Shown here: positions 24,516 through 32,390 of the stretch, piece by piece
Position numbering within the stretch: the stretch's first letter is position 1
Layout: the number at the start of each line of letters is the position of its first letter
Assembly: GCA_023390555.1 (NCBI GenBank)
Contig: JAEWCQ010000010.1
Location: forward strand, 5,082 to 69,081
Reading direction: 5' to 3'
From: Bacillota bacterium
Lineage (GTDB): Bacteria; Bacillota; Clostridia; Lachnospirales; Lachnospiraceae
DNA: 64,000 nt
Made by a program: the position numbers and the translations under genes
The notes under the pieces: generated by a model
What the model was told of the DNA's origin: nothing
Databases searched by the model: none
Seen by the model: only the letters and a program-made list of their open reading frames with translations

Positions 24516-26286
24516 CGCTTTGTCCTCCAACTTCTACCAGGCAAGTATCATCCTTCGATACTCCTTCTGTAATCACCACATAAGAATCTGTCTGTTCTCC
24601 AATTGTCACCGGAACACTGATTACCTCACCCTTATTGTCATACTGCTTCACTTTTCCACTGCTTCCGTCAATACCACTGACTGCATCAACCGGAAGATAA
24701 TTTACATCACTCAGACTTCCGTAATTACAGGTCACGGTTGCAGACAGTCCTGTTGATAACGTTCCATCACTGTTGTCAATGGACACCTGTACTTCATAGG
24801 AAACTTTTGAAGCACTCGAATCAGAAGTTGCCGCTGTTGCAACGGAGCTGATTGTTCCGGTTAGGGCTCCTCCTCTTCTTACACCGGATACCTCCACATC
24901 TGCCGTATCACCGACTGCAATATCATTGATATGGGACTGGTCTACATCAATGGTAACCAGAATTGTATCTGTATCATAATAACTTACGACAGCCGTGCTG
25001 TCTTTTAATACATCCTCCGCTTCATACGTTACAGCTGCAATGGTTCCTGCCTGTGACGCAGTTATGACTCCAGCCTCAAGGGCATTTAAAGCCGTCTGCT
25101 CCTGGGTCAGATTATCCAGATTCTCCTGCGCGGTGTCTACTGCACTTTGCAGGGATGCTACGGCATTGTCATAGACCGTTTGTGCATATTCTCCATCCAC
25201 AACCGCAGTATCATACGTATTCTGTACCTTTACTTTTTCCGTCACTGCATTCTGAAGTGCCTCCTCATAGGCACTCTGAAGTTGTGTGAGACTTCCCTCC
25301 AGCTGCTCCTTTTGCTGCGTTGCGTCCTGCACCTGCTTTTCATAATTGGATTGGGCCTGTGTACTCTCATTCTGTTTTTGACTCAGATCACTCTGCGCTT
25401 TTTCCAGATCTTTCTGTGCCGAATCTATGTCATCTTTGGCCTGTGTAAAAGATGCATAATCTGTTTTTAACTGTTCCGCCTGTGTGTCCAGATCTGCTGA
25501 CGTCAAAGCTGCGATCTCATCGGAGACTGTTTTTTTCAATGTATTATAGGTTGTGACGGCATCATCGTATTTTTTCTGTGCATCGTCCACAGCCTTCTGC
25601 GCCTCATCTGCTGCTGCTTTCTTTTCATCGATTTGATTTTCCGTATAATAAGTATTGTTTGCCAAGGCTGTCGTATACTCCGATATCTTGCTCTGCGCAT
25701 CCTCTAAAGCTGCTTTTGAATCGGTCACTTTCTGATCCAGATCCGTGAGTGATGCATTATAATCTGCATCTGCATATTCAGCGGTGGTCACTGTGCTTTC
25801 CTTTGTATACTGCGCTTCCAGTACCCCAAGATCATAACTGGATTTTGCATTGGAAAGCGTATCGGTCGCATCTGAAACAGCATCTGTATAATAATCCTGC
25901 GCTTCTTTGACACTGTCTGCCGTGAGCTTTAAGATCGGATCTCCCTCCTCTACTGTATCTCCGGAGGCCACATATACTTCTTCTACCGCCAGATCGGCTA
26001 CGGTTGCATCAAATTCCGGTATCTGGGATACCGTAGAAACCTGTGTTGTTCCATCTCCGGAAAAATCCAGTGACAGATCTCCGTTCTGTACGGTCACTTC
26101 CTGATATTGTGCAACTTCCGCTGTCTGGGCAAATAAAAAGCGATAACTTACGGCCCCTCCCGAAACAGCTATCACTAATATGACCACGACAACTGCTGCA
26201 GCCTTTTTCCTGTTCTTCTTCCGAATAGGCTTTTGCAGTCTCGTGTTTTCTTCCGTTTTCTTTTTGCTTTTCAACCTGATTTTCAT
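24499..26286 (-). CDS. HlyD/RND-type efflux adaptor with long coiled coil
   Basis: A 595-aa adaptor and the first gene of the efflux operon. It has a basic N-terminus with TM (about 28-50), lipoyl half-motif EEVYVASGDTVEEGDPIL, a coiled-coil hairpin of about 280 residues rich in Gln, Asp and Ala, the second lipoyl half AGVITASQAGTIAAVTYEAE and a barrel domain. The ATG at 26286 is preferred because AAAGGA is 9 nt away; an ATG 9 nt earlier overlaps that site. It lacks the Ser/Gly tract of its paralogue, so the two adaptors probably have distinct positions in one complex. No clear promoter is seen in 26287-26432. Confidence 0.86.
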   Translation of the reverse strand: MKIRLKSKKKTEENTRLQKPIRKKNRKKAAAVVVVILVIAVSGGAVSYRFLFAQTAEVAQYQEVTVQNGDLSLDFSGDGTTQVSTVSQIPEFDATVADLAVEEVYVASGDTVEEGDPILKLTADSVKEAQDYYTDAVSDATDTLSNAKSSYDLGVLEAQYTKESTVTTAEYADADYNASLTDLDQKVTDSKAALEDAQSKISEYTTALANNTYYTENQIDEKKAAADEAQKAVDDAQKKYDDAVTTYNTLKKTVSDEIAALTSADLDTQAEQLKTDYASFTQAKDDIDSAQKDLEKAQSDLSQKQNESTQAQSNYEKQVQDATQQKEQLEGSLTQLQSAYEEALQNAVTEKVKVQNTYDTAVVDGEYAQTVYDNAVASLQSAVDTAQENLDNLTQEQTALNALEAGVITASQAGTIAAVTYEAEDVLKDSTAVVSYYDTDTILVTIDVDQSHINDIAVGDTADVEVSGVRRGGALTGTISSVATAATSDSSASKVSYEVQVSIDNSDGTLSTGLSATVTCNYGSLSDVNYLPVDAVSGIDGSSGKVKQYDNKGEVISVPVTIGEQTDSYVVITEGVSKDDTCLVEVGGQSDEEEK

Positions 26287-26432
26287 CTGCGACATTCCTT
26301 TCGTCTTCTCATGAAGGGGTAATTTTCCTATCTACGAGACTAAAGGAGCAAAGTGATGGTTATGTGTTGAAAAACTGAACGATTTAAGGATTTTAAGACC
26401 GCCCGCGTCCAGACAGGCCGTTACGCAGATTC

Positions 26433-27008
26433 CTAATAATCCGTGGCGCTGACACCGGCCTTTTTCGTGATCAGATCATCCTGCGTGGTATCCGGTGCAT
26501 TTGTCTCTTTTCCTGTTTCCAGAATTTTAGCAACGGAATTCAGTATTTCTTCATCTCCTGCATCTCCGTAGCGTACGACTTGTGCAGCAAATGTTTTCCC
26601 CTTTCCTGCTTTGGAATATGCCAGCAAAACATGATCTGAGTCATTGTCATAATCAAAATAGGCGAATTCACGACCTCCTACTGTTACGAGTTCTACCTCT
26701 TTTGTAATGGGAAGACCGGCGTCTTTCACTCCTTCCATGTACACTTCCGGTGTCTTTTTCCGTTCATCAAAATCTTTTTTCCCTACTACACAGAGCATCT
26801 GGTAATTCAGGTCTTCATCGGTCAATATCAGACCTTCATCCTTTATTTGTACATCCATATTTTCCGGTACAGTCAGTTCAATTCCCCCGGTCACCACGCT
26901 GAAATCGGTTTGGGACTGCCTGTCCTTCTGCTCGTCCTTCTGCCCACAGGCCGCTCCCATCAACATAATCCCCACAAGTCCCAATACGATAAATATTTTT
27001 GCTTTCAT
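26433..27008 (-). CDS. Lipoprotein of unknown function at the end of the T7SS locus
   Basis: A 191-aa secreted lipoprotein with lipobox GAAC and a charged linker. The folded domain of about 130 residues starts GIELTVPENMDVQ and has a strand-rich pattern (VGGREFAYFDYDNDSDHVLLAY). The pattern resembles small lipoproteins of the PsbP/DUF1795-like kind, but I cannot assign a family. GAGAGG precedes the ATG. It is separated from the WXG100 genes by a terminator and is either the last gene of that region or independent. Confidence 0.7.
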   Translation of the reverse strand: MKAKIFIVLGLVGIMLMGAACGQKDEQKDRQSQTDFSVVTGGIELTVPENMDVQIKDEGLILTDEDLNYQMLCVVGKKDFDERKKTPEVYMEGVKDAGLPITKEVELVTVGGREFAYFDYDNDSDHVLLAYSKAGKGKTFAAQVVRYGDAGDEEILNSVAKILETGKETNAPDTTQDDLITKKAGVSATDY

Positions 27009-27159
27009 TTTCTAATCCTCTCTTTTTATAATGAATAATGCCACAATCAACACATGCGAGCGGCTTGCAATGTAACGACGCCTTTTTCCCAGGTCCGTTC
27101 TCTGCGTTATTATGTAGTACTCTTTTGCCATATAAAATACTATTATTTTTTATACGTAA

Positions 27160-27194
27160 AAGGAAAGCTGTCACACAACCATGACAGCTTTCTC
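27160..27194 (-). terminator. Terminator of the WXG100 gene set
   Basis: Stem GAAAGCTGTCA with TGACAGCTTTC and an 8-nt loop, followed on the minus strand by CTTTTACG and a T-rich stretch. It begins 13 nt after the last WXG100-like gene. Confidence 0.75.
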
Positions 27195-27206
27195 CTCCGT
27201 AATATG

Positions 27207-27521
27207 TTACTTCTTATTTTTACTTGTCTGTGCGATTCTCAAGGCTTCCATCTCAGCCCGATAGATATTTCCTGCCATCGTCTCCAGATTCCCTGCCACA
27301 CCATAAATATCATCAGAAGAATGCTTTATCTTCTCTTTTAACGAATTCCCTTTCTTTACATATTCATCGGAATTGCTGCCCGTCCAGTTTTTGGATATGC
27401 TGTTCATGGTACTCACCAGACTGCTTTCACTGATATTCTTGAGTGAAGATGCGATGCTTTTTAATTCACTGGCCTGTCCCAAGGCCTTATTATAATTAAA
27501 CTGAATTGTATATTCTGACAT
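27207..27521 (-). CDS. WXG100-like T7SS protein (WTG variant)
   Basis: A 104-aa helical hairpin protein with the central turn KNWTGSNSDEY, a WXG motif with T in the middle, and two long amphipathic helices. WXG100 proteins dimerise and are exported by, or act as chaperones for, the EssC ATPase. AAAGGAGGG precedes the ATG. It is fourth and last in a set of small genes sharing one promoter at 28572-28649. The Lys-rich tail differs from the usual YxxxD/E-type export tail. Confidence 0.82.
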   Translation of the reverse strand: MSEYTIQFNYNKALGQASELKSIASSLKNISESSLVSTMNSISKNWTGSNSDEYVKKGNSLKEKIKHSSDDIYGVAGNLETMAGNIYRAEMEALRIAQTSKNKK

Positions 27522-27538
27522 AAGCCCTCCTTTGCCTC

Positions 27539-27853
27539 CTATGAGATTACATTGTCAGGTAATTTGTGCGTCAGCTGTTCATTCTTTGTTTCCGTACTTT
27601 CATATAAGTTTGCCATGGTAAGCAGGTTTTCAGGATGATCCTTTAAACGCTTTATTACTTTTGGAATATCCTCTTCGAATGTCTTATAATATTGCTGATG
27701 TCTGTCACTGGCATCGCCTTCCCAATACTTCTTACTGCCGGCCACCAGTTTTTCTATTTCATTAAATGCTGTCTGAACGGTACCAATAGAAGTCTTTATC
27801 TCCGCTGCTTTGCTTTTTAATTCATCCGGGTTTACCTTTAATGTGATTGCCAT
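27539..27853 (-). CDS. WXG100-family T7SS protein (YWEG)
   Basis: A 104-aa helix-turn-helix hairpin protein. It starts MAITLKVNPDELKSKAAEI, the usual WXG100 N-terminal pattern, with the turn KKYWEGDASDRHQQYY. The C-terminal helix ends with YESTETKNEQ, similar to the YxxxE/D export signal. GGAGGGG precedes the ATG. Third gene of the set, and a probable exported partner or toxin chaperone. Confidence 0.88.
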   Translation of the reverse strand: MAITLKVNPDELKSKAAEIKTSIGTVQTAFNEIEKLVAGSKKYWEGDASDRHQQYYKTFEEDIPKVIKRLKDHPENLLTMANLYESTETKNEQLTHKLPDNVIS

Positions 27854-27868
27854 ACAACCCCTCCTCTG

Positions 27869-28171
27869 CTATACACTGATCGATGAAATGATCGATGAAA
27901 CACTATTCTCGCAACTTCCATACTCCGTTTTTGCATTTGTCTCATATTTTACAATTTCATCCACTGCTTTGCGCAGCTCGTCCAAGCTTTCAATATCGCT
28001 CTGGAATGCCTTATCAAATGCGCTGTTTGCATCACCTGTCCACATCTTATTCAGCTTCGTTACATCCGATTTCATACTTGAAATTTCTTTTTTAATCTTG
28101 TTCAGATAATTCTGCATCGAAGTTACATCACTGTTTAATTTTGTCGTGCTTACTTTAATTTTTTCTGCCAT
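27869..28171 (-). CDS. WXG100-family T7SS protein (MWTG)
   Basis: A 100-aa WXG100 protein with the turn NKMWTGDANSAFDKAF between two helices. It resembles the WXG100 protein of the second set (58924-59226) around ANSAFDK/ASNAFDK. The ATG at 28171 has GGAGG 5 nt upstream; an upstream ATG overlaps the ribosome site. Second gene of the set. Confidence 0.88.
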   Translation of the reverse strand: MAEKIKVSTTKLNSDVTSMQNYLNKIKKEISSMKSDVTKLNKMWTGDANSAFDKAFQSDIESLDELRKAVDEIVKYETNAKTEYGSCENSVSSIISSISV

Positions 28172-28188
28172 CCTAACCTCCATCTCCT

Positions 28189-28545
28189 TTATTCAAAATG
28201 AATATTCAGGTTATCCAGCATCTCTTTCACATCCCTAAGATCTTTCAAACCAAATTGGTTTCTGCTGCCACCTAAGATATTCGTGGAAACGATTCTGTCT
28301 TCTGTCTCTTCATAACACTTTACAATTTCTGCCAAACTATTTTTCATGTCTGCGAGACTATTTCTTTGAGCGGTAACTGATTCAATAATCTTCTGCAGTA
28401 ACTGCTTATCGGTATTCCCTTCCACGAGACTGTCAAACTTTGAACAGACGGTGTTTAATCTTCCCAGTAAAGCACTTATTTCTTTTTCCTGTTCGCCCAT
28501 TTCCTGAATGCTGTTCCTTATCTGTTTCACAGATATATCAAACAT
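28189..28545 (-). CDS. Stand-alone T7SS toxin-N-terminal-like helical protein
   Basis: A 118-aa all-helical protein with no WXG motif. Its pattern FDISVKQIRNSIQEMGEQE, then later SLADMKNSLAEIVKCYEETEDRI, matches the N-termini of the RHS toxin (32391-37280) and the glycine-zipper toxin (57205-58395). It therefore looks like the T7SS targeting domain without a toxin, acting as an exported partner or as the remnant of a lost toxin. GGAGGGG precedes the ATG. First gene of the set. Confidence 0.7.
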   Translation of the reverse strand: MFDISVKQIRNSIQEMGEQEKEISALLGRLNTVCSKFDSLVEGNTDKQLLQKIIESVTAQRNSLADMKNSLAEIVKCYEETEDRIVSTNILGGSRNQFGLKDLRDVKEMLDNLNIHFE

Positions 28546-28571
28546 GCGTCTCCCCCTCCTTTGACTTTTCT

Positions 28572-28649
28572 ACTATAGCACAAAAAAATCAAATATTCGG
28601 ATTTTCCGACAGACGACACGGGAAACGGGATGAATAACCAGTTTTTGAC
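28572..28649 (-). promoter_or_regulatory. WXG100-set promoter with conserved 49-bp upstream element (copy 1)
   Basis: -10 TATAGT at 28572-28577 with no recognisable -35. The 49 bp at 28601-28649 are identical to 59332-59380, and the element-to--10 spacing is 23 bp in both copies. The element contains 7-bp-period repeats (CGACAGA/CGACACG, ACGGGAA/ACGGGAT). The weak -35 and the conserved upstream block suggest activator-dependent transcription. Confidence 0.8.
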
Positions 28650-28679
28650 CTTTTTTTATGTAAAACAGGAAATCATTTT

Positions 28680-29459
28680 CTATTTTTTATCGATTTCCGT
28701 ACTGCTGTTTCCGACTTCTCCACCCAACGTATACTCTAACTGACTCCCTGCTTTTGTACTTTCCAGATTCTCGTAGTACCAAAAGTACCATGTGACTCCA
28801 AATTCCTCATACTCAATGATTTCGTCTGGTCTTTTCCCTTCCACACGCAGTTTATCAATACTTTCCCCTTCTCCCATTTCGTCTTCTCGTAAATTTCCCC
28901 ATAGAAATCGGCAATGTTGTGGATCAATGCCTTCATCCTGTGAAACATCACTTAATGTTAATTGTCCTTTCAAAGCGTCTAATGCAGTTCCCGTATACCA
29001 TCCATTCTTTTTTGCCGTTGTAGGTTCTCTCATTAAAAGAGTATACATTAATTCATTATTTACCTCTTTTTTTTTGAATTTAGCAAAAGTGTAACACAGT
29101 TCATTTCCATCCTTAAATGACTGAAAATACATGGATAGATAATTGTCGTTTTCAAATTTTGCAATTATATTATCAATATTCCTTTGATACCCCTCACCCT
29201 CTTGCACATTGATATCTGCATTTTTCATGGCTTCTTCTATGGTTGGATAGTAGTCACTGTCCGGGATATCCTCTTCCTTTCTACCAGTCGTCGGTAACTG
29301 ACACTGATATTCAATGCTAACCTGCGGAGTTTCCTCCTGGGAATTATCTTTGTTAATAAAACTAAGCAATAGGATTACAAGAAAACCAATTACAATAACG
29401 CCTATGATAATCCCCATTATTTTAAGTATTATCTTCAATAATTTTTTGATTGTGTTCAT
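28680..29459 (-). CDS. Putative membrane immunity protein, paralogue 4
   Basis: A 259-aa protein with a basic N-terminus and one TM helix (about residues 10-33). An acidic extracellular domain follows with conserved blocks IPDSDYYPTIEEAM, ENDNYLSMYFQSF and the C-terminal WYFWYYENLESTKAGSQLEY. It is the farthest of four tandem homologues downstream of the RHS toxin. Position, number and membrane anchoring fit immunity proteins for a toxin acting from outside or at the membrane. It differs most from the others in its C-terminal end (IDKK). Confidence 0.72.
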   Translation of the reverse strand: MNTIKKLLKIILKIMGIIIGVIVIGFLVILLLSFINKDNSQEETPQVSIEYQCQLPTTGRKEEDIPDSDYYPTIEEAMKNADINVQEGEGYQRNIDNIIAKFENDNYLSMYFQSFKDGNELCYTFAKFKKKEVNNELMYTLLMREPTTAKKNGWYTGTALDALKGQLTLSDVSQDEGIDPQHCRFLWGNLREDEMGEGESIDKLRVEGKRPDEIIEYEEFGVTWYFWYYENLESTKAGSQLEYTLGGEVGNSSTEIDKK

Positions 29460-29654
29460 CTTTTCTCCTATGTGCTTTTATATATCGTTAATAAGATTTA
29501 AAGACAAAGCTTGTATTCTGGAAATAGATAACCATTTTAGGCAAGAAAATCTGACTGCTCAATGAGCAGCAAGCCCCCAACTTAATTTTATTGTGTAGAG
29601 TTCTAACTATTTAATTAATTATAGGTTTTCTTCAAGAAGTTTGCAGTTGCCCCG

Positions 29655-30437
29655 TCAATCCTCCGTTTCCGTACTGCTGTTTCCGACTTCTCCACCCAAT
29701 GTGTACTCTAACTGACTTCCGGCTTTTGTACTTTCCATATTTTCGTAGTACCAGAAGTACCATGTAACACCAAATTCCTGATATTGGATTATTCCATCTG
29801 GTTTTTTTCCTTCTACCTGAAGTTTATCAATGCTTTCTGCTTTCTTCATCTTATCTTCTCTAAGATTGCCCCATATAAAGCGACAATTTTCAGGATCAAC
29901 ACCGTTATCTTGCAAAGCATCACTCAATGTTAATTGTGTATGCAAAAGTTCAAAGGAGTCCGAAACTAAAAATGAAAGACCTGTTTTTTCCTTTGAAACT
30001 GTTGGTTCTGCCAGCAATAATGTATACATTTCTTGATCATCAATCAATTTTTTTTTAAACTTTGCAAATGTATCACAAATCTCATCTTCTTTGAATGACT
30101 GAAAATAAATGGACAGATACTCATCATTTTCAAACTTTATAATGATATTATCAATATTCTTCTGATACTCCTCACCTTCTTCCATATCAATATCTGCATT
30201 TTGCATGGCTTCTTCTATCGTTGGAAAATAATCACTGTCCGGTATATCCTCTTCTATTCTATCAGTATTTGGTAACTGGCCCTGATATTCAATGCTCACC
30301 TGTGGAGTTCCTTCCTTTGAACTATCTTTATTAGTAAAACTCAGCAGTATAATTCCCAGAAATCCAATCACAATGACACCTATGATGATTCCGATTATTT
30401 TAAGTATTGTCTTCGAAAACTTTTTAATTGTACTCAT
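29655..30437 (-). CDS. Putative membrane immunity protein, paralogue 3
   Basis: A 260-aa homologue of its neighbours: N-terminal TM helix, then the acidic outer domain with IPDSDYFPTIEEAMQNADI and the shared end WYFWYYENMESTKAGSQL. AGGAG precedes the ATG. The 195-bp spacer to the next copy is itself repeated and carries a CTGCTC/GAGCAG hairpin followed by a T-rich stretch, so each copy may be followed by a weak terminator. Confidence 0.72.
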   Translation of the reverse strand: MSTIKKFSKTILKIIGIIIGVIVIGFLGIILLSFTNKDSSKEGTPQVSIEYQGQLPNTDRIEEDIPDSDYFPTIEEAMQNADIDMEEGEEYQKNIDNIIIKFENDEYLSIYFQSFKEDEICDTFAKFKKKLIDDQEMYTLLLAEPTVSKEKTGLSFLVSDSFELLHTQLTLSDALQDNGVDPENCRFIWGNLREDKMKKAESIDKLQVEGKKPDGIIQYQEFGVTWYFWYYENMESTKAGSQLEYTLGGEVGNSSTETED

Positions 30438-30634
30438 CTTTTCTCCTTTGTGCTTTTATATATCGTTAAAAAGATTTAAAGACAAAGCCTGTATCCTTGA
30501 AACAGATAACCATTTAAGGCAAGAAAATCTGACTGCTCAATGAGCAGCAAGCCTCCAACTTAACTTTTATTATATAGAATTCTAACTATCTAATTATTTT
30601 ATAGCCTTTTTACAAGAAATTTAAAATTATTCCG

Positions 30635-31411
30635 TCAATCTTCCGTTTCCGTACTGCTGTTTCCGACTTCTCCACCCAATGTATACTCTAACTGACTCCC
30701 GGCTTTTGTACTTTCTAGATTTTCGTAGTACCAGAAGTACCAAACTTTACCAAACTTTTTAAATTCTATAACATCATCCGGTTTTTTGCCCTCTACACGA
30801 AGTTTATCAATTCTTTCCCCTTCTTCCATTTTGCTTTTTTGTAAAACTCCCCAAATAAAACGACAATGTTCAGGGTCAATTCCATCATCTTGTGAAGCAT
30901 CACTTAATGACAGCTGATCATGCAAAAGATCTAATGAATTGCCTATATACCAAGCATCTTTCGTTGATTCAATTGGCTCTCTCATTAGAAATGTATATCT
31001 TGTCTCATCACCAAAGATTTTTTTCTTAAACTTTGCAAATGTGTCACAGATCTCATCATCACCGTTAAATGACTGAAAATAAATAGTTAAGTAAATATCG
31101 TTTTCAAACTTTATAATGATATTATCTATATTCCTCTGGTACTCTTCTCCATCTTCCACGTCAATATCTGCATATTCCATGGCCTCTTCTATCGTTGGAT
31201 AATAATCACTATCCGGAATATCCTCTTCTTTTCTACCGGTATTCGGTAACTGACCCTGATATTCAATGCTCACCTGTGGTGTTCCCTCATTAGAATCATC
31301 TTCATTAATAAAACTAAGCAATATAATTCCCAGAAATCCAGTCACAATGGCGCCTATGATGATTCCAATTATTTTAAGTACTATCTTTAAAAACTTTTTG
31401 ATTGTGTTCAT
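30635..31411 (-). CDS. Putative membrane immunity protein, paralogue 2
   Basis: A 258-aa homologue with the same layout. The middle of the domain diverges (EFKKFGKVWYFWYY replaces EYQEFGVTWYFWYY), while the N-terminal TM and the C-terminal 25 residues are nearly invariant. Divergence restricted to the middle is what is expected if each copy recognises a different toxin tip. Confidence 0.72.
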   Translation of the reverse strand: MNTIKKFLKIVLKIIGIIIGAIVTGFLGIILLSFINEDDSNEGTPQVSIEYQGQLPNTGRKEEDIPDSDYYPTIEEAMEYADIDVEDGEEYQRNIDNIIIKFENDIYLTIYFQSFNGDDEICDTFAKFKKKIFGDETRYTFLMREPIESTKDAWYIGNSLDLLHDQLSLSDASQDDGIDPEHCRFIWGVLQKSKMEEGERIDKLRVEGKKPDDVIEFKKFGKVWYFWYYENLESTKAGSQLEYTLGGEVGNSSTETED

Positions 31412-31604
31412 CTTTTCTCCTGCGTAGTTCTATTTAACGTTTAGAAAGATTTAAGACAAAGCTTATATTTTTGTTTTAAATAATTAATAACAATCTTATA
31501 AATTGACTGTTCAACAAGCAGTCGGCCCCAACTTAATTTCTATTTAGAGTTCTATCTATCTCGTTAATTTATAGCTTTTTTACAAGAAATTTAAAATTAT
31601 ACCG

Positions 31605-32381
31605 TCAATCTTCCGTTTCCGTACTGCTGTTTCCGACTTCTCCACCTAATGTATACTCTAATTGACTCCCGGCTTTTGTACTTTCCAGATTATCGTAGTA
31701 CCAGAAGTACCACGTATCACCAAATTCCTGATATTCAATTATTCCATCTGGTTTTTTGCCTTCTACCTGCAGTTTATCAATGCTTTCATCCTCTTCCATT
31801 TCATCTTTTCGAAGACTTCCCCAAATAAAACGGCAATGCTCTGAATCAATGCCGTATATTCTCGAATAATCACTTAATGTTAATTGTCCATGTAAAGCTT
31901 CTAATGCAGTTCCCATATACCAGGAATTTATTTTTGATACCTCTGTTGTTTCTCTTAATACAGCATATAACGTTTCATCATTAACTAACTTTTTTATTAA
32001 TTTTACAAATGTATCGCAAATTTCATCATCACCTTTAAATGACTGAAAATAAATGGATAAATAATCGTCATTTTCAAATTTTGCAATCACATTGTCAATA
32101 TTTCTCTGGTACTCTTCACCCTCTTCCACATCAATATCTGCATTCTGCACGGCTTCTGCTACCGTTGGATAATAGTCACTGTCCGGTATGTCCTCTTCCT
32201 GCATTTTAGTAGTCTGAATCTGACCCTGATATTCGATATTTACCTGTGGTGCTTCCTCATTAGAATTATCTTTATCAATAAAACTCAGCAGTATAATTCC
32301 CAGAAATCCAGTCACAACAATGCATATTATAATTCCTATTATTTTAAGGATTGTCTTTGTGATTTTTTTCATTATTCTCAT
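31605..32381 (-). CDS. Putative cognate immunity protein of the RHS toxin, paralogue 1
   Basis: A 258-aa member of the four-copy family. The start ATG is 9 nt after the toxin stop (AGGAG 6 nt before it), so it should be co-translated with the toxin and is the best candidate for the cognate immunity protein. It has one N-terminal TM and an outer domain with IPDSDYYPTVAEAV and WYFWYYDNLESTKAGSQL. Immunity function is inferred from position only. Confidence 0.75.
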   Translation of the reverse strand: MRIMKKITKTILKIIGIIICIVVTGFLGIILLSFIDKDNSNEEAPQVNIEYQGQIQTTKMQEEDIPDSDYYPTVAEAVQNADIDVEEGEEYQRNIDNVIAKFENDDYLSIYFQSFKGDDEICDTFVKLIKKLVNDETLYAVLRETTEVSKINSWYMGTALEALHGQLTLSDYSRIYGIDSEHCRFIWGSLRKDEMEEDESIDKLQVEGKKPDGIIEYQEFGDTWYFWYYDNLESTKAGSQLEYTLGGEVGNSSTETED

Positions 32382-32390
32382 TTTCTGCTC

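Larger units (their letters stand above)
28680..32390 (-). repeat. Tandem array of four ~975-bp gene-plus-spacer units
   Basis: Unit starts are spaced 975, 980 and 970 bp apart. Both the coding part and most of the ~195-bp spacer are homologous between units, so duplication copied gene and spacer together. The spacer after paralogue 1 is the most diverged. Confidence 0.9.
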
